A program made the translations under genes and the position numbers. Of a stretch of DNA of 64,000 nt, positions 7,823-15,076 are shown piece after piece (position 1 is the stretch's first letter; the number at the start of each line of letters is the position of its first letter). This DNA comes from Leifsonia sp. NPDC080035 (lineage in GTDB: Bacteria; Actinomycetota; Actinomycetes; Actinomycetales; Microbacteriaceae): contig NZ_CP157390.1 of NCBI RefSeq assembly GCF_040050925.1, positions 434,001 to 498,000 on the forward strand, in the 5' to 3' direction. Below the pieces are notes generated by a model. The model was given only the letters and a program-made list of their open reading frames with translations. It ran no database searches and was not told the origin of the DNA.

Positions 7823-8147
7823 CGCGCAGCCGGCGGGGCAGGGCGACGGCGAAGACTTCGCCTCGCGGGTGCTCGCGGTGGTCGACTCCATCCCGCCGGG
7901 CCGGGTGATGACCTACGGCGACGTCGCCGCCGCCCTCGGCTCGCGCGCCGCCCGCATGGTCGGCCAGGTCATGGCGTACTACGGCGGAGAGGTGCCCTGG
8001 TGGCGCGTGGTCCGCGCGAGCGGGCACCCGGCGCTGGGCCACGAGCACATCGCGCTCCAGTACTACCGTGCGGAGGGCACTCCCCTGCTCGGCGGCGGCA
8101 CCATCGCCTACCGCGTCGACCTGCGAGCGGCCCGGCACACCCCGTAG
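7806..8147 (+). CDS. Alkyltransferase-like DNA repair protein (ATL)
   Basis: A 113-residue protein with only the DNA-binding domain of O6-alkylguanine-DNA alkyltransferases. The recognition helix region GDVAAALGSRAARMVGQVM is clear, but the methyl-accepting cysteine of the PCHR motif is replaced: residues 64-67 are P-W-W-R. Such ATL proteins bind O6-alkylguanine without repairing it and recruit nucleotide excision repair. That role is established for Atl1/eAtl homologues and is inferred here. The GTG start overlaps the GNAT gene; a later GTG inside would shorten the disordered head. Cytoplasmic. Confidence 0.85.
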   Translation: MPSSSDAQPAGQGDGEDFASRVLAVVDSIPPGRVMTYGDVAAALGSRAARMVGQVMAYYGGEVPWWRVVRASGHPALGHEHIALQYYRAEGTPLLGGGTIAYRVDLRAARHTP

Positions 8148-8232
8148 GCGGGATCATCCCCCAGACCGATGTGTGTCCCAGGTTCATGGTGTTGACTGGC
8201 AGAGATCGTCCACCGTCCTCACAGGAGCTTCC

Positions 8233-8655
8233 GTGCCCCGTTCCCGCCGCGCCGGCATCGCGCTGACCGTCGTCCCCCTCGCGTTCGCCCTCTCCGGGTG
8301 CTCGGTCGTGGCCGCGTTCACCCCACACGTGGAGCCGGCGATCTACGACACCGCCAAGGAGTTCAAGGCCGCGGACACCTCGCCCATCGGCTCGCCGACG
8401 TTCATCCCGGACGACGCCACGGTGATCCGTGTCGACTACGACACCGAGACCGGCGCCGCGATCATGACCTACGCCTCGAAGAAGCTGCTCGTGGACGGCG
8501 TCTGCAAGACCCAGACCACCGCCCCCAAGCCGACCATCGACGACAGCTGGTGGCCGGTCACCGGCATCCCCTCGACCGCATCAAAGTGCGCCGACGGCTG
8601 GAGCGCGTTCGCGATCGGCTCCCAGGTCTACGCGGCCCGCACCGCCGCGAAGTAG
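8233..8655 (+). CDS. Secreted lipoprotein of unknown function
   Basis: A 140-residue lipoprotein. The signal peptide has a basic start (MPRSRRAG), a hydrophobic core and the lipobox LSGC with lipidated C23. The mature part is mixed, with TVIRVDYDTETGAAIMTYASK and two cysteines (in GVCKT and SKCADGW) that could form a disulfide. I recognise no family. GTG start with AGGAG 5 bases upstream. It stands alone between the ATL gene and the protease island. Confidence 0.75.
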   Translation: MPRSRRAGIALTVVPLAFALSGCSVVAAFTPHVEPAIYDTAKEFKAADTSPIGSPTFIPDDATVIRVDYDTETGAAIMTYASKKLLVDGVCKTQTTAPKPTIDDSWWPVTGIPSTASKCADGWSAFAIGSQVYAARTAAK

Positions 8656-8672
8656 CACCGAACCGGGCGGCA

Positions 8673-8769
8673 CGGATTCGACGAGGCCGATCGCCCAGGA
8701 GCACACGCAGACCGCCGATCGACCGCACGCAATTGCGCTCTCCCAACTTGCCCTGCTCCGTCGAATCCG
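8673..8769. repeat. 11-bp inverted repeat pair upstream of the protease gene
   Basis: CGGATTCGACG at 8673-8683 is repeated inverted and perfectly as CGTCGAATCCG at 8759-8769, with 75 bases between. The stretch 8656-8857 is otherwise non-coding and less GC-rich than its surroundings. It may be a hairpin after the lipoprotein gene or an old insertion scar. Confidence 0.5.
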
Positions 8770-8857
8770 AAGAATGCCGCTGATTCCGTCCTGACCCTCC
8801 ACTGCATCCGGGCGCAACGACGACGCGCGCGACACCGCGCCTGGCAGGAATACCTGC

Positions 8858-10153
8858 ATGAGAGTTCACCGCAACAGAGTCGTTGCCGTCATCGCACTGG
8901 CCGGAATCGTGTCACTTGCCGCCGTTTCACCGGCGGTGGCGGCTCCACGGCCTGACAACGTCAGCCTCAAGGGTGCGGGCGGCGGAACATGCGTGGAGTT
9001 CGATGACGACGGTGTACCAGAGTGGTTCGAGGACTCGACACCAGAACTGGACCGCCTGGCGAACGACCTACAGGACATCGCGAACGACAACCAGGACCTG
9101 GTGGCGGGAACGGCCCACTGTTCACACCGCGAGGCCGTCGCCATCTTCGTCACGTCGAACGCCAAAGCGATCAGCGACCAGATCGAGGCTGTCGCCGTCG
9201 CCCATCCGGAATCCACCGTCTACCAGTACATCGTCAAGCACTCCATGACCGAAATGCTCGCCATGATGGATAAGATGCCACGCCAGAGGATGGAGGCCCT
9301 CGGGATCGTGGGAATGCACCCGGACATCCTCACCGGAGGTCTTACCTTCGTCGTGCGACCGGGTGGCGGCGTCAGCCCTGGGCAATCCAAGAAGTTCAGC
9401 CAGGAGTTCGATTCTGTCATCGGCGGAGACACTCCGGCAGGAGTGTCTCTCGAGGCTGAGCCGGCTGACCCTGCTTACCACAGGTACTCCGATATCCCGG
9501 CCTACTACATGGGCGGGGCCCTCTGCCCCACCTCAGGATCGTGCACGAGCACCACGGGCGGTCGGTGCTCGGGAGGGATCCCGCTGAAGGTGAACGGCGT
9601 CTTCATGATGCTGACTGCCGGGCACTGCACAGCATCGCAATACTGGAACGCCGGCAACACCGTTGGGACCCAGCACACGACCGCCTACCCGGGCAACGCC
9701 AAACTCTACGGCGACTGGAAACTCCTCAAGGGCAGCTCGTATGGGCTGCGAACCTTCAGCGGCGCCGCAACGAACGACTCGTCGTCTCTGCCGATCACCG
9801 GCGTGAACTGGGGTTCACGATCCCTTGGGGACAGCTTGTGTACCTCTGGAAGCACCACCGGACAGATCTGCCGTTACTTCATCACCGCGGTCAATCACGT
9901 AATGCCCGCCAAGGACATCTCCGACGGCATTGAGCGCAAATACACCACAGTGATGCGACACGACAACAGCAACGGAAAGAACTCCGACAACGCCGGCTTT
10001 CGTGGCGGAGACTCAGGAGGCCCCTGCTATTACGCTGACGGCGACGGCGGCGTCATCGTGGCCGGTATCGTCACGGCAACCAACACCACGACCTACTACT
10101 GCACGCAGCTCAACGGGGTGAGAGCATGGAACTCGAACACGCAGCTCGGATGA
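8858..10153 (+). CDS. Secreted trypsin-like serine protease with N-terminal propeptide
   Basis: A 431-residue preproprotein. The signal peptide runs to about residue 28 (AVSPAVAA). Residues about 40-205 form a propeptide, and the protease domain follows. The catalytic triad is H256 (LTAGHC), D286 (YGDWKLL) and S386 (GGDSGGPCYY), as in streptogrisin/alpha-lytic-type S1 enzymes. The propeptide has C45 and C88 and the blocks HSMTEML and GMHPDILTGGLTF. RBS CAGGAA is 7 bases before the ATG. Such proteases are exported and self-processed, and their propeptides act as folding catalyst and inhibitor. The downstream lipoprotein gene overlaps its stop codon and is homologous to this propeptide. Codon use is less GC-extreme than in neighbours, consistent with transfer. 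Confidence 0.9.
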   Translation: MRVHRNRVVAVIALAGIVSLAAVSPAVAAPRPDNVSLKGAGGGTCVEFDDDGVPEWFEDSTPELDRLANDLQDIANDNQDLVAGTAHCSHREAVAIFVTSNAKAISDQIEAVAVAHPESTVYQYIVKHSMTEMLAMMDKMPRQRMEALGIVGMHPDILTGGLTFVVRPGGGVSPGQSKKFSQEFDSVIGGDTPAGVSLEAEPADPAYHRYSDIPAYYMGGALCPTSGSCTSTTGGRCSGGIPLKVNGVFMMLTAGHCTASQYWNAGNTVGTQHTTAYPGNAKLYGDWKLLKGSSYGLRTFSGAATNDSSSLPITGVNWGSRSLGDSLCTSGSTTGQICRYFITAVNHVMPAKDISDGIERKYTTVMRHDNSNGKNSDNAGFRGGDSGGPCYYADGDGGVIVAGIVTATNTTTYYCTQLNGVRAWNSNTQLG

Positions 10154-10785
10154 AGATGCGCAGCGGCAAGGTTCTGCGCGTCCGCGGCACAACGGCTCTC
10201 CTTGTTCTTGGCGCCGCCGGAACGCTTCTCTGCGGGTGCGCGCACCCAGTCCCCACGTCAACAGGATTCGCCGCCGCATCGCCGACGCCCACGACGACAA
10301 CCGTCGGGTGTGTGACATACACCAGCGAGGGCGATCAGGTCTGGACCCACCCATATGTCGGCGACCAGCGAGACGTCGCCGCACCTCTCGAGGAGATCGC
10401 GAACACACACCCCGACGAGGTCGCAGGAACTGCCTTCTGCTCCGGCTACGTGGGCTTCGCGATCTTCGTCAAAGACGGCTCGCGCCAAGTCCTCGATGAG
10501 ATCGACGCGCTCAAGCAACGACTCCCGGTCGCCCGGATCGACATCCACGAAGTCCCGCACTCTCTGAACGAAATGCTGCACTTCATGGATCTCATAGACA
10601 CAGATAGTGCGCCGATGATTCGAGGACTGCACCCGAACATCTACACCGGTGGCCTCACGATCTGGATCGCAACACCCGAGGACGAAGAGTGGGCCAGGCA
10701 GGTGGTCAAGGGATCCGTGGGAGACATTCCTCTCTCGTTCAAGGTCACGACCGGTATCGCCACGACGATGCCCTACCAGCCCTGA
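10150..10785 (+). CDS. Lipoprotein homologous to the upstream protease's propeptide (stand-alone prodomain)
   Basis: A 211-residue predicted lipoprotein with lipobox LCGC and C30 as the lipidated residue. It aligns without gaps over its core with the propeptide of the preceding protease. C54 and C97 are 43 apart, exactly as C45 and C88 are there, and 39 residues separate the second cysteine from HSLNEML (HSMTEML in the protease). Both share IAN-x-DEVAGTA/DLVAGTA, AIFV and G[LM]HP-x-I-TGGLT. No catalytic domain follows. Start ATG at 10150 overlaps the protease stop as ATGA; an in-frame ATG at 10126 is possible but less suited to a signal peptide. A membrane-anchored inhibitor or foldase of the protease is the obvious hypothesis. 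Confidence 0.8.
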   Translation: MKMRSGKVLRVRGTTALLVLGAAGTLLCGCAHPVPTSTGFAAASPTPTTTTVGCVTYTSEGDQVWTHPYVGDQRDVAAPLEEIANTHPDEVAGTAFCSGYVGFAIFVKDGSRQVLDEIDALKQRLPVARIDIHEVPHSLNEMLHFMDLIDTDSAPMIRGLHPNIYTGGLTIWIATPEDEEWARQVVKGSVGDIPLSFKVTTGIATTMPYQP

Positions 10786-10909
10786 CCCACTCGGGCCCCG
10801 GGTGATCCCAACGTGATCGCACCACCGGTGTGCCGCATAGCCCTCAGCGCAGATGCTGGCATCGGGCTTGCGGCACACAGGTCTCGACCGGCATCGCCAC
10901 GCCGATGCC
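10742..10909 (+). repeat. 31-bp direct repeat (10742-10772 and 10879-10909)
   Basis: The end of the prodomain lipoprotein gene is repeated 137 bp downstream with 3 mismatches in 31. In the same register the copy encodes VSTGIATPMPKV and a stop, against VTTGIATTMPYQP and a stop in the gene. Confidence 0.7.
10828..10878. terminator. Inverted repeat between convergent prodomain and kinase genes
   Basis: GTGTGCCGCA (10828-10837) and TGCGGCACAC (10869-10878) are perfect 10-bp arms around a 31-base loop. Position between two convergent genes suggests termination, though the loop is long. Confidence 0.4.
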
Positions 10910-10919
10910 GAAAGTCTGA
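10849..10919 (+). pseudogene. Possible remnant of a second prodomain gene (3' end only)
   Basis: The second copy of the direct repeat keeps the reading frame and ends in TGA at 10917-10919, as if it were the last 13 codons of a lost tandem paralogue. Nothing upstream of 10877 resembles the gene, so only the tail supports this. Confidence 0.3.
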
Positions 10920-10926
10920 GCCCGCG

Positions 10927-12717
10927 TCAGCCCTCCGTCCCCTGCGGCGCCCGCGCCGGGATGGTCAGCTCGACGATGGTGCCGAGGCCGGCGACCGAGC
11001 GCACGTCCACGTGACCGTCGACCGTCTCCACCCGGTCCCGCAGGCCCTCGAGTCCGCCGCCCTGCTCGATGCGGGCTCCGCCGCGGCCGTCGTCCTTCAC
11101 CACGACCGTGACGACGTCGTCCTCGCGGGTGACCAGCACGGCGACGTTCCTCGCCTGCGCGTGCTTCGCCGCGTTCGCGAGGCACTCCGACACGCAGTAG
11201 TAGATGGTCTCCGCGATCACGTTCGGAAGCGGCTCCGTCGTGTCCACCCGCACCTCGACCGGCAGGTGGCTGCGCTGGGCCAGCTCCTGGATCGCGGACC
11301 GCAGATCCCCGTCGGTGAGCACCGTCGGGTGGATGCCGCGGGCCAGCTCCCGCAGCTCCCTGAGCGCGTCGGCGAGCTGGGCGGACGCGCCCTCGAGATC
11401 GCTCACGACCTCGGCGTTCCCGGCGGCCTCCGCCTTCGCGGTGGCGATGCGCAGACTGATCGCGAGGGAGACGAGCTGCTGCTGCGAGCCGTCGTGCAGG
11501 TCCCGTTCCAGGCGCCGCCGGGCGTGGTAACCCTCCTCGACGATGCGCAGCCGCGACTCCCGCAGCTCCTGGATGGTCTGCTCCAGCCGGGCACGCAGCC
11601 GGTCGTTGTCGACGGAGAGCAGCAGGGCGGACGAGACCGCGTCGAGCAGCCGGTCGTCCTGGCTGAGCGCGACGTCATGCTCGATCAGCGCGATTGGCCC
11701 CTGGTCCGAGTCGATGGAGAGGGTGGAGCGGCCCGGCCGGTTGCGCGCCTCCGGGTCGAGTGCAGGCTCTCCCGCACCCGTCACATAGGCGTGCCGCGTC
11801 TCGTCCCACCAGAACACGCGCAGCGAGCTGTCGTGCAGTGTCCGCGCGAGGCTCGACTCCCACAGTCCGCGGTCCACCTTGTCCCGGGCGACGATGACCA
11901 GGTCGGCGACGCGCGAGCGCAGACCGCGTGCGTAGAGCACGCCGGCGACGAAGGCGGGCGGGATGAGCGCGATGGCGACCGGCGGGATGAACTCGATGAC
12001 GCTGCCCGCCCAGCCGAGGTCGAACGCGAACTGCAGTGAGTCCTGAAGGGTGCCGTACACCCAGAGCAGCAGCGCCAGCGGCATCACGAACGACACCCGG
12101 CGCGCGGGCAGCGAGCTGGTGAACCAACGGACGGTCAGCCGCACCGCGACGGTGAGCATCAGGGCGAGGCCGACCAGCCGCCAGGCGAGGCCGAGCGCGA
12201 AGTCCGCGTCGACGCTCGGGAACACGGCGAACGCGTTCCGCACGCACCCGCACACGGCCCGCGTCGGCATGGAGAACAGCAGGATGCCGACGAAACGGAC
12301 GAGGAACGCCGCAGCGACCGAGCCGATCATCCAGCGGTCGAAGCGAGACTCGATCCGGCCGCTCGGATAGCAGAGCACAAGGAAGCCGACGAAGACCGCC
12401 CACAGGTCGGTGACGCCGGCGAGCAGCGGCCACGCCCAGCCGACATCGCGGGCGAGCGGGTACCACGCGCCCGCCGACCAGAACAGGGCGGCGCCGACCA
12501 TCACCCAGCCCGGAACCGGGCTGCGGACGACGCGCCAGGCGATCACCGCGCAGATGACGTAGACGAGGGCGACCCCGACGAACACCGCGGCCCAGCCGAT
12601 GCCCGCCGGGCGGGGGCCGTAGTCATCCACCATCGCGCTGAACACCTGAGCGAGCACATTGGACGCGACGGTCACCGTCACCGCGAGCGCGCGGAGCCAG
12701 AGGCGCGCCGCGTTCAC
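10927..12717 (-). CDS. Membrane sensor histidine kinase (HisKA_3 / NarL-partner type)
   Basis: A 596-residue kinase. The first ~290 residues carry about seven to eight hydrophobic segments, a broad membrane sensor. A cytoplasmic region follows. The phospho-acceptor is H408 in the HisKA_3 motif ERDLHDGSQQQLVSLA, and the ATPase has the N box CLANAAKHA and the glycine box DDGRGGA. Two bases separate it from the upstream NarL-type regulator, its likely partner. The absence of a periplasmic domain suggests sensing within or near the membrane. Signal unknown. GTG start. Confidence 0.9.
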   Translation of the reverse strand: MNAARLWLRALAVTVTVASNVLAQVFSAMVDDYGPRPAGIGWAAVFVGVALVYVICAVIAWRVVRSPVPGWVMVGAALFWSAGAWYPLARDVGWAWPLLAGVTDLWAVFVGFLVLCYPSGRIESRFDRWMIGSVAAAFLVRFVGILLFSMPTRAVCGCVRNAFAVFPSVDADFALGLAWRLVGLALMLTVAVRLTVRWFTSSLPARRVSFVMPLALLLWVYGTLQDSLQFAFDLGWAGSVIEFIPPVAIALIPPAFVAGVLYARGLRSRVADLVIVARDKVDRGLWESSLARTLHDSSLRVFWWDETRHAYVTGAGEPALDPEARNRPGRSTLSIDSDQGPIALIEHDVALSQDDRLLDAVSSALLLSVDNDRLRARLEQTIQELRESRLRIVEEGYHARRRLERDLHDGSQQQLVSLAISLRIATAKAEAAGNAEVVSDLEGASAQLADALRELRELARGIHPTVLTDGDLRSAIQELAQRSHLPVEVRVDTTEPLPNVIAETIYYCVSECLANAAKHAQARNVAVLVTREDDVVTVVVKDDGRGGARIEQGGGLEGLRDRVETVDGHVDVRSVAGLGTIVELTIPARAPQGTEG

Positions 12718-12719
12718 AG

Positions 12720-13403
12720 TCAGCTGTCCCGGCCGAGGAAGCGGAGCACGGCGAGCACGCGGCGGTGTCCCTCGGCGGAGTCCTCGACGCCGAGCTTCGC
12801 CATGATGTGCCCGATGTGCGACTCCACGGTGCGCAGGCTCACGTGCAGCGCCCCCGCGATCCCGACGTTGCTGCGCCCCTCCGCCATCAGGCGCAGCACG
12901 TCCCGCTCCCGCGTGGACAGCGACTCCACGGTCGCCTCGGTCGAGCGGGCCGCGACGAGCAGCTGGACGACCTCCGGGTCGACGACGGAGCCGCCGGAGG
13001 CGACCGTCCGAACGGCGTTGACCAGGGCGTCGGCGTCGGCCACCCGGTCCTTCAGCAGGTAGCCGGTGCCGCTGCCGGCGCTCATCGCGCGGATGGCGTA
13101 CACCGCATTGGTGTACATCGAGAGGAGCAGGACGCCGACGGGCGACCCGGAGGCGCGCAGCCGCTCCAGCGCGGCGAGACCCTCGTCCGTGTGGGTCGGC
13201 GGCATGCGGATGTCCAGCACGACGGCGTCGATCGCGTCGTCGGAGGCCACGACGGCGAGCAGCTGCTCGGCGGTGTCCACCGACGCCACCACATCCACTC
13301 CGCCCGCACGCAGGATCTGACCGATGCCTTCTCGGAGCAGGACTGCATCGTCCGCTACCGCGACCCGAAGCGGGCGGGACCCCGAACTCTGCCCCGCGAC
13401 CAC
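12720..13403 (-). CDS. NarL/LuxR-type response regulator
   Basis: A 227-residue regulator. The receiver has acidic D18-D19, phospho-acceptor D64 (VVLDIRMP) and K in YLLKDR. The C-terminal LuxR helix-turn-helix reads LSTRERDVLRLMAEGRSNVGIA with SLRTVESHIGHIMAKL. It is transcribed after a stand-alone receiver and immediately before the kinase that should phosphorylate it. GTG start, AAGG about 7 bases upstream. Target genes unknown; the divergent decarboxylase-like gene is a candidate. Confidence 0.92.
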   Translation of the reverse strand: MVAGQSSGSRPLRVAVADDAVLLREGIGQILRAGGVDVVASVDTAEQLLAVVASDDAIDAVVLDIRMPPTHTDEGLAALERLRASGSPVGVLLLSMYTNAVYAIRAMSAGSGTGYLLKDRVADADALVNAVRTVASGGSVVDPEVVQLLVAARSTEATVESLSTRERDVLRLMAEGRSNVGIAGALHVSLRTVESHIGHIMAKLGVEDSAEGHRRVLAVLRFLGRDS

Positions 13404-13407
13404 GCGC

Positions 13408-13764
13408 TTACCTTAGCAGGCTGCGAATCGCCTCACCGGTCAGTTCCGCCTTGCTGATGAACCCCTCGGCGCCGCAGTCGAAGACCCTGGTTCCGTAGTC
13501 GCGCACCGAGCGGCTGGAGGTGAGGACGACGGCCGCCCCGGTCTCGTGCATCGCGCCGACCAGGTCGAAGCCGCTGCCGTCGGGCAGGCCGACATCCAGC
13601 AGCACCACGTCGGGGGTCAGCCTGCGGCTGAGCTCCACTCCACCCGCACCGGTCTCGGCGTCCCCGACGACCGCGAAGCGCTCCAGCGCGAGGAGCTGGG
13701 CGGCCTGCGCGCGGAAGCGTGCGTGGTCGTCGACGATCACAACACGGAGGCACATGCCAACCAT
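13408..13764 (-). CDS. Stand-alone receiver-domain protein
   Basis: A 118-residue CheY-like protein: D12-D13, phospho-acceptor D57 (VVLLDVGLPDGSGF), T82 (VVLTSSRS) and K105 (GFISKAEL), with nothing after the last helix. It is the first gene of the three-gene unit receiver, NarL regulator, kinase, and 4 bases separate it from the regulator. A phosphate sink or second kinase target is plausible. Start could be ATG 13764 (GGAG 3 bases upstream, close) or ATG 13755. Confidence 0.85.
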   Translation of the reverse strand: MVGMCLRVVIVDDHARFRAQAAQLLALERFAVVGDAETGAGGVELSRRLTPDVVLLDVGLPDGSGFDLVGAMHETGAAVVLTSSRSVRDYGTRVFDCGAEGFISKAELTGEAIRSLLR

Positions 13765-13891
13765 CTTCTCCGCCGGCGCCGTGCCACCGCATCCGTGCAG
13801 CCACGCACCCAGAACGGGTGACCCCCCGGATGCGGGGCAGCGACGCCCGGCCGCACCATATGAGACAAGCTCAGATACCCGAGGAGACCCG

Positions 13892-14989
13892 ATGCCCACC
13901 GCAACCCGAACCGCCGGCCCGACCGGCGCCGTCCAGACGGACGCCGGGGCGGTCGCGGTGGGCACGGAACCCCGCGACGAGCGCGAGGAGACGATCGCCG
14001 GCGAGGAGACTCTCGCGGCCCTCGCCGGTCGCCACGAGCTCCCGCTCGTCGTCATCGACCTCGAACGGGCACGCCGCCAGTACCGCCGCCTCCGCGACGC
14101 GTTCCCGTGGGTGGACGTCCACTACGACGTCAGCGCGCTGGCGCATCCCGATCTCATCGCCACGGTCGCCGAGCGCGACGGCGGGTTCGAGGTCACCCAC
14201 GAGCAGGCGCTTCCGGCGCTGCTGCGCGTGGGCGCCGACCCGCGGCGGCTGATGCTGGCGGCCCCGTCGACGCATCCCGCATCGACCCGCGCCGCCTACG
14301 ACCTGGGCGTCCGGCGCTTCGTCGTCGGCGGGATGCGCGACCTCGCGGTGCTGGCCCAGTTGCCCGCGAACCGCGGCGCCCTCCGGCCGCTGCTCCGGCT
14401 GCGGCCGAGCGGCGCCACGCGGCCGGCCCACCGCGCACCCGGTGGTGTGTCGCACGAGGAGGTGCTCGACATCGCGCGCGCGGCGCTGAACGCCGGACTC
14501 CCGATCGCCGGGCTCTCCCTCACCGTTCCTGCGGAGGCCTCCCCCGCCGCGTACGTGACCGAGATCGTCCACGCCATGGGCGTCGCCGCCGACATCGAGG
14601 CCGCGACCGGATCCCGGCTGCCGCTGCTCGACCTCGGCGAGGGCTTCCCCGGCCGCGCCGCGTCCCGCCCCGCCGAGCGCGCCGAGCTGGCGCGCGCGAT
14701 CCGCGGGATCGTCGCACCGGCGACCTCCGGGATCATCGTCACGGCCTCCGCCGGCCGGGCGGTCACGGCTGGCTGCCTCCTCATCCTCGGCGGCACCGTG
14801 GAGCGCGACGTCGAACCGTCCGTCGCCAGCGCGTGCATCGACGCCGGCGCCGAAGTCGTCGTGCTGCGTGACGAGCCGAGACGGTTCCCGGGCATCCCCC
14901 TCTTCGGCGTCCCCTTCTTCCGCGGACGGTCCGGCGGCGCGCATCGCGTGCTCCGGCCGCGCGGATCCCAGGCCTGGTCGGCGGGCTGA
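13892..14989 (+). CDS. Ornithine/diaminopimelate decarboxylase-fold protein lacking the PLP lysine (pseudoenzyme)
   Basis: A 365-residue protein that follows the alanine-racemase-like barrel of fold-type III decarboxylases: VVIDLERARRQYRRLRDAF, FEVTHEQALPALLRVGADP, and LPLLDLGEGFPG in place of LLDIGGGFPG. The usual YAVKAN segment reads HYDVSAL, so the PLP-binding lysine is S81. FHVGS is replaced by LTVPAE and EPGR by SAGR. Only part of the phosphate-binding features remains, so PLP catalysis is unlikely. It may be a binding or regulatory paralogue. ATG at 13892 with GAGGAG 6 bases upstream. It is divergent from the receiver/NarL/kinase operon and ends at a strong terminator. Confidence 0.75.
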   Translation: MPTATRTAGPTGAVQTDAGAVAVGTEPRDEREETIAGEETLAALAGRHELPLVVIDLERARRQYRRLRDAFPWVDVHYDVSALAHPDLIATVAERDGGFEVTHEQALPALLRVGADPRRLMLAAPSTHPASTRAAYDLGVRRFVVGGMRDLAVLAQLPANRGALRPLLRLRPSGATRPAHRAPGGVSHEEVLDIARAALNAGLPIAGLSLTVPAEASPAAYVTEIVHAMGVAADIEAATGSRLPLLDLGEGFPGRAASRPAERAELARAIRGIVAPATSGIIVTASAGRAVTAGCLLILGGTVERDVEPSVASACIDAGAEVVVLRDEPRRFPGIPLFGVPFFRGRSGGAHRVLRPRGSQAWSAG

Positions 14990-15015
14990 ACTCGACCCTC
15001 GTCCACCGACCATGG

Positions 15016-15058
15016 CGGCGGGCCCGCGGGAGAATGGCTTCCTCCCGCGGGCCCGCCG
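15016..15058. terminator. Strong bidirectional hairpin terminator
   Basis: Arms 15016-15032 and 15042-15058 pair perfectly over 17 bp around a 9-base loop (AATGGCTTC), between the convergent decarboxylase-like and ABC genes. Confidence 0.85.
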
Positions 15059-15076
15059 GCACCACCTGTCGTCCCG

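Noticed and set aside
8673..8769. Insertion sequence ends
   Set aside because: The 11-bp inverted repeats have only 75 bases between them and no transposase; kept as a repeat only.
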